From Sulfurovum sp. (GTDB taxonomy: Bacteria > Campylobacterota > Campylobacteria > Campylobacterales > Sulfurovaceae), in the NCBI GenBank assembly GCA_020726085.1, contig DYTG01000109.1, forward strand, positions 1 to 5,365: 5,365 nucleotides of DNA. Direction: 5' to 3'. Numbering within the stretch: the first letter of the stretch is position 1; the number at the start of each line of letters is the position of its first letter. The notes under the pieces are model-generated. The model was not told where the DNA came from. It made no database searches and worked only from the letters and a program-made list of their open reading frames with translations. The translations under genes and the position numbers were made by a program. Shown here piece after piece: positions 1 to 5,348 of the stretch.

Positions 1-8
1 CTAAAAAA

Positions 9-73
9 GTGCTTCGATAAGCTGAACACGAATGGTTTTACGCTATCCGTTCACCCTGAGCCTAGTCGAAGGG
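9..73. repeat. REP-like imperfect palindrome
   Basis: Two related 27-base arms face each other around an 11-base AT-rich loop (36-46). The left arm (9-35) contains CTTCGA, GCT and GAATGG. The right arm (47-73), read on the minus strand, contains CTTCGA, GGCTCAGGG and GAACGG. The outermost and innermost parts pair well (TCGAAG with CTTCGA, GAAYGG with CCGTTC), while the middle is mismatched and the left arm appears to have lost a base or two. Paired units of the type CTTCGA..GCTCAG..GAACGG are, from general knowledge, dispersed extragenic repeats in many bacteria and often behave as REP/REPIN elements spread by RAYT transposases. No transposase lies in this window. It sits outside genes, as such elements usually do. 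Its role here, if any, is unknown. Confidence 0.7.
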
Positions 74-159
74 TTTATTATTTCACACTCTCTGCGTTTG
101 GAAGTAATGAAAAATTAATTATAACCCATCTTTAGGGCAACTCTTAAGCCCATTTGTAC

Positions 160-165
160 TATAAT
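160..165 (+). promoter_or_regulatory. Likely sigma-70 -10 box ahead of the small ORF at 243
   Basis: A perfect TATAAT lies at 160-165, which predicts a transcript start near 172 and a leader of about 70 bases before the ATG at 243. There is no convincing TTGACA about 17 bases upstream, which is usual in Campylobacterota, where the -35 is poorly conserved. It is the main sign that the following small ORF is transcribed from this strand. Confidence 0.5.
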
Positions 166-171
166 AAATTT

Positions 172-190
172 AGGTTACAAACTGTGACCT
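172..190 (+). promoter_or_regulatory. Short inverted repeat at the predicted transcript start
   Basis: AGGTTACA (172-179) and TGTGACCT (183-190) form an 8-pair stem, one pair being G-T, around a 3-base loop. It starts about seven bases after the TATAAT box, so it would be either a hairpin at the extreme 5' end of the leader RNA or a palindromic protein-binding site just past the transcript start. No U-tract follows, so it is not a normal intrinsic terminator. The function is not known. Confidence 0.35.
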
Positions 191-242
191 ACCTTCTTAC
201 TATTTCTTCTACTAACTATCAAAAAATATTCAAGGAATATCT

Positions 243-464
243 ATGTCTCTTCCAAAAGTTCTGCTTTTGATATTGCTATTGATGACTCTTTCGTATTCTA
301 ACTACAATAGCAGCACCATCAAAGGCAACTCCTCTATCAAGCAAACCATCAAACAAAGCTTTACCATTCCCCAAAAAATTGACCACAAAAGCACTCATAA
401 GCCCAAAAATAGAAAACCCATAAAGAATAAAAAAGATATGGGCATCATCGTCAAGGCTAATTAG
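243..464 (+). CDS. Possible small secreted, lysine-rich protein (hypothetical)
   Basis: The 73-residue product is not recognised. Residues 1-19 look like a signal peptide: a lysine at 5, a hydrophobic core VLLLILLLMTL, then SYS before N20, a plausible signal peptidase I site. There is no lipobox cysteine. The predicted mature part (about 54 residues) is polar, strongly basic and rich in Lys, Asn and Ser, with KPKNRKPIKNKK near residues 53-64; it is probably periplasmic or surface-exposed. An AAGGA ribosome site at 232-236 lies six bases before the ATG, and a TATAAT box is upstream. The stop TAG (462-464) overlaps the stop of convergent pyk within CTAATTAG. Doubt remains: the opposite strand is also open over much of this stretch, no conserved domain is visible, and the ORF is short. 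The promoter and ribosome site favour a real gene. Confidence 0.5.
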   Translation: MSLPKVLLLILLLMTLSYSNYNSSTIKGNSSIKQTIKQSFTIPQKIDHKSTHKPKNRKPIKNKKDMGIIVKAN

Positions 465-1917
465 GCATATAGAGCGAGTGGTGTTTGGGTATCCCCATCC
501 CTTCGTACATGGTCTTGATGGCATCTCTATCAAGGACACGGATAAGATTGGTAGAGCCTTTTTTACCCACAATATCGCCCATAGTGACGATAAATTTGCT
601 ATCTTTGCGTACCAATCCTTGAAATTGGAGTTCATCAAAAGCTGCCAAAATGAGTTTGGCTGGAGAGCTTAATTCAAATACGCCAATAGGTTCAACACCC
701 CATGAGAGTTTGAGTTTGCGATAGGTTTCGACGGAGTAGGTCACGGCATATATCTTCTTTTTGGGTCTAAATTTCGCCAAACTTTTAGCACTAAATCCAC
801 TGGCACTAAAAGCGATAAGGGCATCTACATCTTCCAAAAAGTTTGAGAGCTTTACGGCGGAGTAGGCAATAGCATCGTCGCCTCTTTGACTAGGAAGATG
901 TTCACTTCCATACTCTGGGTCTTGTTCGGCATCTATGACCGATTCTCGTAGCACATCCACGGCAAGGAGAGGAAACTCGCCTATTGTGGTCTCATCGGAG
1001 AGCATGACAGCGTCTGTACCATCAAAGACAGCGTTGGCGATATCGGAGACTTCGGCACGAGTAGGGTAAGGGGATTTGATCATAGAGGTGAGCATTTGCG
1101 TAGCGGTTATGACGGGGATGTTGTTTTGATTGGCTAGGTGAATGATACGTTTTTGGATGCGTGGTACAGCCGTGACACCAAACTCCGCTCCTAAATCCCC
1201 TCTGGCTACCATTACGCCATCGCTTACGGCAATAATCTCTTCAAGGTTTTTAATGGCATTGCTCATCTCGATTTTGGCAATCAACAAAGGGTTGGAGTTG
1301 TGGGCTTGGAGCAACGCACGGGCTTTGAGAATATCCTCTTTGTTTTGGACAAAGCTAAGCGCTACCAAATCTACACCCAATGAGGCACCAAAGATAAGGT
1401 CTTTCTCATCTTTGGGTGTGATAGCGGAAATTTCGAGCTTGGTATTGGGGAAATTAACCCCTTTTTTAGAGGTGAGTTTGCCATCGTTTTGAAGCTCTAG
1501 GGTGAGAAACTCCTCCTCTTTGGCAATGACTTTGGAGGTAATCGTGCCATCGGCAAAGTAAACCTTTTCGCCAACATTGACCAAATCAATAATCTCGGGG
1601 TAGGAGATAGAGAGGATACGGGGATCGTCGTGTTGTGTTTTGGAGAGTTGGATAATATCGCCTCGTTGAAGCTCCAATACACCATCAACCTCACCAATGC
1701 GTACTTTGGGCCCTGAAATATCTTGCAAAATGGCTATCTCTTTGCCTATCTCTTGGCTAACTTCTCGTATGAGTTGGGCGTTTTGTCGGTGTTCTTCGTG
1801 AACGCCGTGTGAAAAATTGAGCCGTATCACATCAACTCCACGCTCTATTAGTGCTTTGATACTCTCTTTGTTTGCGGTTGCAGGTCCTAACGTTATGACT
1901 ATTTTGGTACGTTTCAT
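457..1917 (-). CDS. pyk: Pyruvate kinase
   Basis: Transfers phosphate from phosphoenolpyruvate to ADP, giving pyruvate and ATP in the cytoplasm. The 486-residue protein is complete and of normal family length. It opens with KIVITLGPAT and RLNFSHG (32-38; R32 contacts substrate). The mobile B domain lies at about 70-170. The active-site segment AKIE (214-217; K215, metal ligand E217) is followed by ARGDLG (238-243; second metal ligand D241), ATQML (272-276, T273) and PTRAEVSDIANAVFDGTDA. The C domain ends with GSTNLIRVL. SDET at 307-310 replaces the usual SGET. An ATG 36 bases upstream (1953) is in frame, but the start at 1917 is chosen because GGAGAG lies eight bases before it, MKRTKIVIT is the standard N-terminus, and the best -10 box falls between the two. 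In Campylobacterota glycolysis is often incomplete, so the enzyme may mainly supply pyruvate from phosphoenolpyruvate. Confidence 0.97.
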   Translation of the reverse strand: MKRTKIVITLGPATANKESIKALIERGVDVIRLNFSHGVHEEHRQNAQLIREVSQEIGKEIAILQDISGPKVRIGEVDGVLELQRGDIIQLSKTQHDDPRILSISYPEIIDLVNVGEKVYFADGTITSKVIAKEEEFLTLELQNDGKLTSKKGVNFPNTKLEISAITPKDEKDLIFGASLGVDLVALSFVQNKEDILKARALLQAHNSNPLLIAKIEMSNAIKNLEEIIAVSDGVMVARGDLGAEFGVTAVPRIQKRIIHLANQNNIPVITATQMLTSMIKSPYPTRAEVSDIANAVFDGTDAVMLSDETTIGEFPLLAVDVLRESVIDAEQDPEYGSEHLPSQRGDDAIAYSAVKLSNFLEDVDALIAFSASGFSAKSLAKFRPKKKIYAVTYSVETYRKLKLSWGVEPIGVFELSSPAKLILAAFDELQFQGLVRKDSKFIVTMGDIVGKKGSTNLIRVLDRDAIKTMYEGMGIPKHHSLYMPN

Positions 1918-1925
1918 ACTCAATT

Positions 1926-1931
1926 CTCTCC
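1926..1931 (-). promoter_or_regulatory. Ribosome binding site deciding the pyk start
   Basis: GGAGAG on the minus strand lies eight bases before the ATG at 1917. No comparable site precedes the in-frame ATG at 1953. This supports the shorter, family-standard N-terminus. Confidence 0.75.
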
Positions 1932-1943
1932 AATTTTTGGAGT

Positions 1944-1974
1944 AATATACCATAAATTTATCTCAAAAGTACAA
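1944..1974 (-). promoter_or_regulatory. Probable pyk promoter
   Basis: On the minus strand TATATT at 1944-1949 is a good -10 box. TTGTAC at 1969-1974 could be a weak -35, though the 19-base spacing is long. Transcription would begin near 1937, giving a leader of about 20 bases, and this lies downstream of the alternative ATG at 1953. Confidence 0.45.
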
Positions 1975-2048
1975 CAAAAAAGATAGATGTTGCATTTAAA
2001 ACTCAAAAAGATTGACCAAAAGGCATCTCAAAAATTTAGCGTAGAAGT

Positions 2049-2300
2049 TTAAAGCACCAAACACCCTCTTTGTTGGGCGATGGTGATGGTTAAGGTAGCA
2101 CCTGAGTTGAACTCCAAAAAGTCTTTTTCGATTCCATCGCTAAAAATCACGCCGTTTTCGGGCATGAGCGATTGGATTTGGAAGCTCACCGTTGGGGTAA
2201 TCGTGCCAGAGTGTCAAGTTTCATCACGTTGTACCATTCCATTCAAAGCAATAGCATAAAACTCATCAGGCGAAACAATAAAGGCTCTTTTGCTCTTTTG
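2049..2300 (-). pseudogene. Remnant of a protein C-terminus, possibly NAD-kinase-like
   Basis: On the minus strand 84 codons run from 2300 to a TAA at 2049-2051, interrupted once by TGA at 2214-2216. The text before the TGA contains FIVSPDEFYAIALNGMVQRD and the text after it HSGTITPTVSFQIQSL, GVIFSDGIEKDFLEFNSG, then ATLTITIAQQRGCLVL. This reads as real, well-composed protein rather than random sequence. The block VIFSDG, a Leu, a Gly, then alternating hydrophobics ending in ITIA resembles the last beta-strands of NAD kinases (VI..DG..L..G..I.IA), a resemblance judged from memory and not certain. No start codon or ribosome site suits a whole protein, and the frame closes upstream with TAA at 2301-2303, beside the tgt promoter. 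The gene therefore seems truncated at its 5' end, and the TGA may have arisen from TGG. It is on the same strand as pyk, about 130 bases upstream of the pyk start. Confidence 0.55.
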
Positions 2301-2312
2301 TTAAAAAATAGA

Positions 2313-2318
2313 TACAAT
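2313..2318 (+). promoter_or_regulatory. Probable tgt promoter -10 box
   Basis: TACAAT at 2313-2318 follows a T-rich then A-rich tract (2288-2310), as in Campylobacterota promoters, which rely on periodic T-tracts more than on a -35. The predicted start near 2325 gives a leader of about 20 bases. The ribosome site AAGGA is at 2333-2337, ten bases before the tgt ATG. Confidence 0.5.
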
Positions 2319-2347
2319 AGCGTTTACTATTTAAGGAATACACCATT

Positions 2348-3472
2348 ATGCAATTTCACATAGATCATACCGACAACAAAGCAAGAGCTACGACTATCAC
2401 GACGGCTCACTCTATCATTCAAACTCCTGTTTTTATGCCTGTAGGTACGGTGGGGGCGGTCAAATCGCTTGATGCTACCGATTTGGCTACGTTTATCAAG
2501 CCTGAGATTATTTTGGGCAATACCTACCATCTCTATTTGCGTCCTACCGATACAACCGTCGCCAAAATGGGCAAACTTCATGGATTTACACAATACCCCA
2601 AATCCTTTTTGACCGATAGCGGAGGATTTCAAGCCTTTTCACTAAGCGATAATGTCAAGATTGATGAGGGAGGTATCACCTTTGCGAGTCATATCGATGG
2701 AAGTCGTCACTACTTTACACCCCAAAAGGTGATTGATATTCAAATGAATTTAGGCTCAGATATTATGATGATACTTGATGATTTGGTAGCCCTACCCGCC
2801 ACGCAAGAGCGTATCCAAACCTCCATTGAGCGTACTACCCGTTGGGCAAAAGCCTCTATTGAGTACCACAGAGCCAATCAAGCCAAAGGATTGGCACATG
2901 ATCAAAACATCTTTGCCATTATCCAAGGAGGTACGGACAAAATTTTCCGTGAAAAATCGGCTAGGGAGCTTTGTGCTTTGGATTTTGATGGTTTTGCTAT
3001 TGGAGGATTGAGCGTAGGTGAAGCCAATCAAGAGATGTACGATACGGTTGAGTGGACGACGCAATTTATGCCCCACGACAAACCTCGCTACCTTATGGGT
3101 GTAGGGACTCCCGAAGATTTGGTCGAAAATGTCGAGCGGGGCATTGATATGTTTGATTGCGTCATGCCCACACGAAATGCAAGGAACGGTACGCTCTTCA
3201 CCTCTTTTGGCAAACTCAATATCAAAGGGGCTTCTTACAAAGAGGATTTCAATCCTATCGATAGCGCGTGTGGGTGCATGGTGTGTCAAAACTACAGCCG
3301 TGCTTACATTAATCATCTCTTTCGAGCCAGAGAGATTACTTACTTTCGATTGGCTACTATTCATAATCTCTACTACTATTTGGATTTGATGAAACAGATG
3401 CGAGAGGCGATAGTAGCCAATAGATTTGGTGAGTTCAAAAGAGAGTTTTATGCCAAAAGGAGAAATATTTAG
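2348..3472 (+). CDS. tgt: Queuine tRNA-ribosyltransferase (tRNA-guanine transglycosylase)
   Basis: Exchanges guanine-34 in the anticodon of tRNA-Asp, -Asn, -His and -Tyr for the queuosine precursor preQ1. The 374-residue protein is complete. TDSGGFQ carries the catalytic aspartate D90. MMILDD (140-145) carries the base-binding D144. IIQGG (191-195) and GGLSVGE (219-225) line the pocket. MFDCVMPTRNARNG holds the nucleophile D270. The zinc site is C308, C310, C313 (CGCMVC) and H339. Where many bacteria have DEC after the binding aspartate, this protein has DDL, which I remember as normal for Campylobacter Tgt and so a clade trait rather than damage. The start at 2348 is supported by AAGGA ten bases upstream and the expected N-terminus. 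It appears to be transcribed alone: the left neighbour is a remnant on the other strand, and the next gene has its own promoter. Confidence 0.98.
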   Translation: MQFHIDHTDNKARATTITTAHSIIQTPVFMPVGTVGAVKSLDATDLATFIKPEIILGNTYHLYLRPTDTTVAKMGKLHGFTQYPKSFLTDSGGFQAFSLSDNVKIDEGGITFASHIDGSRHYFTPQKVIDIQMNLGSDIMMILDDLVALPATQERIQTSIERTTRWAKASIEYHRANQAKGLAHDQNIFAIIQGGTDKIFREKSARELCALDFDGFAIGGLSVGEANQEMYDTVEWTTQFMPHDKPRYLMGVGTPEDLVENVERGIDMFDCVMPTRNARNGTLFTSFGKLNIKGASYKEDFNPIDSACGCMVCQNYSRAYINHLFRAREITYFRLATIHNLYYYLDLMKQMREAIVANRFGEFKREFYAKRRNI

Positions 3473-3607
3473 AGCATCTTTGCGGTTTAGAGTGTTTGAT
3501 TGCAATGGATAACAATGAACAATAAGGCTAAAACTCGATATATTGCAAATAGATTACCAGCAATGAGCCGAAGTTCAAAGAGAAGCTTCAAAATATCAAT
3601 AATCTGC
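3473..3607. other. Intergenic region after tgt, no gene seen
   Basis: This AT-rich stretch separates tgt from the promoter of the next gene. I see no strong stem followed by a T-run, so no clear tgt terminator. The only small repeats are the palindrome ATTGCAAT at 3499-3506, with a second ATTGCAA at 3542-3548, and GAAGCTTC at 3581-3588. None is long enough to interpret. Confidence 0.5.
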
Positions 3608-3613
3608 TATAAT
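3605..3613 (+). promoter_or_regulatory. Extended -10 promoter for the small gene at 3643
   Basis: TGCTATAAT is an extended -10 element (TG, one base, then a perfect TATAAT at 3608-3613). Transcription would begin near 3620, about 23 bases before the TTG start. It shows that the next gene need not be read through from tgt. Confidence 0.6.
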
Positions 3614-3630
3614 ACCAATTCATTAAAAAT

Positions 3631-3635
3631 AAGGA
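3631..3635 (+). promoter_or_regulatory. Ribosome binding site pointing to a TTG start
   Basis: AAGGA lies seven bases before the TTG at 3643. No in-frame ATG is near enough to use this site, since the next methionine is late in the protein (MLMEQ), so TTG is the most likely start. Confidence 0.65.
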
Positions 3636-3642
3636 AAAGCAA

Positions 3643-3894
3643 TTGGGTATCGCTAAATTTATTGAAAAAGCTGCCAAGATATTAGAGATTGAGGAGTTTG
3701 AGCCAAAAGAGAGTGAGAAAAAATCCATCAAATCACTTCTCAAAAAGCTGGAACAACGCCAAGGTAAACTCAAAAAGAGACTCAAAAAAGAGCTCACACG
3801 AGATGAACGTTCCGACTGTGAAGATGAGCTAGAGATTATCACCATGCTTATGGAGCAAGGAGAAACACTCCTAAAAGAGATCAAAGGCACTTAA
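3643..3894 (+). CDS. Small charged helical protein (hypothetical)
   Basis: The 83-residue product is not recognised as a named family. It is highly charged with almost no glycine, proline or aromatic residues beyond the first 22 positions. From about residue 24 to 80 it looks like two helices separated near TRDERSD (52-58). The first is lysine-rich (KKSIKSLLKKLEQRQGKLKK) with leucines at roughly heptad spacing, and the second is acidic (CEDELEIITMLMEQGETLL). This suggests a helical hairpin or coiled-coil, probably cytoplasmic since there is no signal or membrane segment. It starts at TTG, supported by AAGGA seven bases upstream and an extended -10 promoter. Its TAA stop overlaps the stop of the convergent membrane-protein gene in TTAA. 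The context (tgt upstream in the same direction) does not reveal a role. Confidence 0.8.
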   Translation: MGIAKFIEKAAKILEIEEFEPKESEKKSIKSLLKKLEQRQGKLKKRLKKELTRDERSDCEDELEIITMLMEQGETLLKEIKGT

Positions 3895-4661
3895 TTTTTA
3901 TTGAAACTTCTATCGATTATATCAATCACAGTTGCAATCAAACGATTAATTCCCAGCAAGGCAAAGGCGTTCATCAAGATAAAACTAAGCCAAATACCCC
4001 ATTTGGTTACCTTACCTTGAAGATGCTCTGCTGTATTTTCAACCACCCACCAAAAGAGTGCATTAAATTCTGCCTTCAAGCGAACGACCCTATCGATGAT
4101 TTGACACTCCGATCCCACCTCGTGCGAAGCATTGATGATACTTTTTTCAAGAGAGGCATCCATAAAATCGGGGGTATAACTGTGCAGTGTCATATAAACA
4201 AAAACCCCAAAGAGCAAAAGTGTACCAATATGAATACTCCACTCTCGTGCCAAAATGGTATCGATGTGAACCAGATTTTGGATAGAACGCTTGATGAAGA
4301 GATAGACAAAGCTCACAAAAAAGATATGAAAAATCAAATAGAGTTGCAACGCCGTGGAGTAAAACAGTATCTCAACAAAGAGCGACAAGGTAAAAACAAA
4401 CGCAACAAGGATATACCATAGCATCAAAAGTATCTTAGAAGAAAGAAGCCGATAAAGCAACGTTCCCTCTTTGAGATAGCAACGATTGAAGCAGTTTTTA
4501 TTGACAATTTTGATTTCAATAAACGAAAAAGAGATAAAAACAAGTGCCACAAGTGGTGCAACGATACTAAGACAATGCCGTGGATAAGCAAGAAGCCACA
4601 CAGCTACCATAGTCCCAATAGTTGCCAAGGAGAGAGCATAAACCACTACTCCTTTGGGCAT
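3891..4661 (-). CDS. Six-helix integral membrane protein of unknown function
   Basis: The 256-residue protein is mostly hydrophobic, with likely membrane segments near 5-25, 29-51, 76-98, 104-123, 143-160 and 221-245. Basic loops at 51-76 and 124-142 and the C-terminal tail (RSFNKN) point to the cytoplasm by the positive-inside rule. The acidic stretch at about 161-205 (YTPDFMDASLEKS, EVGSECQ) would then be a periplasmic loop, with both ends inside. There are cysteines at 30, 57, 61 and 186 but no haem- or quinone-binding motif I can name, and it is not NapH/NrfD-like by eye. The ATG follows the upstream gene's TAG with no gap (TAGATG), and AGGGA inside the last codons of that gene (4669-4673) is a well-placed ribosome site, so translation is probably coupled. 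That makes it a likely membrane partner of the iron-sulfur protein. The function is unknown. Confidence 0.85.
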   Translation of the reverse strand: MPKGVVVYALSLATIGTMVAVWLLAYPRHCLSIVAPLVALVFISFSFIEIKIVNKNCFNRCYLKEGTLLYRLLSSKILLMLWYILVAFVFTLSLFVEILFYSTALQLYLIFHIFFVSFVYLFIKRSIQNLVHIDTILAREWSIHIGTLLLFGVFVYMTLHSYTPDFMDASLEKSIINASHEVGSECQIIDRVVRLKAEFNALFWWVVENTAEHLQGKVTKWGIWLSFILMNAFALLGINRLIATVIDIIDRSFNKN

Positions 4662-5348
4662 CTACATATCCCTAGCCATTACAAAGAGCGAAGCGTTTTG
4701 CTTGACAAAATCACGGCATCGATTGCAGACAGTCTTTTTGTTTTTGTGAGGGAAAGATACTTTGCACTTACTGCAAATCTCAAAATGATGCTCTATAAGC
4801 GTCTCAAAACGTCCAAACGCCATACTTACTACATCCAGCTCCTCTTTGGCTCCAAAGGCTTTAGGTTTACAAATATCGTCGCAAATCCCACACGCAATGC
4901 ATTGTGTATTGACAAACAATATTTTGGTATGGTCGTCGCTGTAATGCAAGGTATGAGTAGGGCAAAACTGCACGCAATCACCGCAATTATCGCAACGCTC
5001 AAAGGCTATGGTTTTGTTTTGAGTGAAGCTAAAAGCCCTCTGGACTCTTTGAGTAGGTATTGATTCGATTTGCTTTTTGAGGCTATTGATCAAAAGTTGT
5101 CGATGCACAGGGAGCGGGGAGTGGGTATCAAAGCTTTTGGTTGCGATAGCCTCTGTAGGGTAAACTCCCACACAAGCGTTGCAATCAATGCACTTTTGGG
5201 TATCGAGAACGAAGCGTTGATTGTTGGCTAGAGCATTGGCAGGGCATATTTGAGCGCAAAGGGAGCAGGTATTGTAGAGATAGGCCGCTCGTAAACATTT
5301 TAGATTATCAAGATGCAAAGTGCCGTTACTTTGAGTGGCGTTAAACAT
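4662..5348 (-). CDS. Multi-cluster 4Fe-4S ferredoxin-type protein with C-terminal CxxC pairs
   Basis: A 228-residue cysteine-rich protein, probably cytoplasmic (no signal or Tat motif), likely carrying electrons or helping assemble a redox enzyme. There are four cluster motifs. The first is non-standard: C28xxC31xxxC35P, with Y25 where the first Cys would be and C18 as a possible replacement. The second is C53xxC56xxC59 followed by VGVYP, so the fourth ligand is Y63. The third (C119, C122, C125, C129-P) and fourth (C150, C153, C156, C160-KP) are intact. After them, C192xxC195 and C208xxC211 form a zinc-ribbon-like or rubredoxin-like tail. AAGG lies six bases before the ATG. The layout recalls NapF-like and other multi-cluster ferredoxins, but no specific family is claimed. 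It is the first visible gene of a two-gene unit with the membrane protein. The region upstream is cut by the window end, so further operon members cannot be excluded. Confidence 0.9.
   Translation of the reverse strand: MFNATQSNGTLHLDNLKCLRAAYLYNTCSLCAQICPANALANNQRFVLDTQKCIDCNACVGVYPTEAIATKSFDTHSPLPVHRQLLINSLKKQIESIPTQRVQRAFSFTQNKTIAFERCDNCGDCVQFCPTHTLHYSDDHTKILFVNTQCIACGICDDICKPKAFGAKEELDVVSMAFGRFETLIEHHFEICSKCKVSFPHKNKKTVCNRCRDFVKQNASLFVMARDM
4669..4673 (-). promoter_or_regulatory. Internal ribosome binding site for the coupled membrane gene
   Basis: AGGGA on the minus strand lies inside the final codons of the ferredoxin-type gene, seven bases before the ATG at 4661. With the abutting TAGATG junction this indicates translational coupling. 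Confidence 0.6.

Noticed and set aside
285..452. Minus-strand reading just after the pyk stop starting MMPISFLFFMGF
   Set aside because: It is hydrophobic but stops after 17 residues, has no ribosome site, and is opposite a better supported plus-strand ORF.
276..638. Open minus-strand frame of 120 codons overlapping the pyk 3' end
   Set aside because: It lies inside pyk in another frame and continues over the small plus-strand ORF. It has no ribosome site, and its text beyond the pyk stop looks like a reverse reading.
1918..1953. Longer pyk start at 1953
   Set aside because: The extra 12 residues are not family-like, no ribosome site precedes that ATG, and the best -10 box lies downstream of most of its leader.
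2049..2300. Selenocysteine reading of the TGA in the remnant
   Set aside because: There is no suitable upstream start for a whole protein, the frame is closed 28 codons before the TGA, and I see no obvious SECIS-like stem after it.
2792..3505. Minus-strand 237-codon frame opposite tgt
   Set aside because: Tgt is unmistakable with all catalytic and zinc residues, and the antisense frame shows no domain or ribosome site.
3499..3548. Repeated ATTGCAA motif downstream of tgt
   Set aside because: Two 7-base copies in AT-rich sequence are expected by chance, and there is no regular spacing or further copy.
4017..4421. Plus-strand 134-codon frame opposite the membrane protein
   Set aside because: The membrane protein on the other strand has consistent topology and a coupled start. 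The plus frame has no ribosome site or recognisable motif.
4575..5063. Plus-strand 162-codon frame opposite the ferredoxin-type gene
   Set aside because: The other strand encodes regular CxxCxxCxxxCP motifs. This frame is a by-product of that coding.
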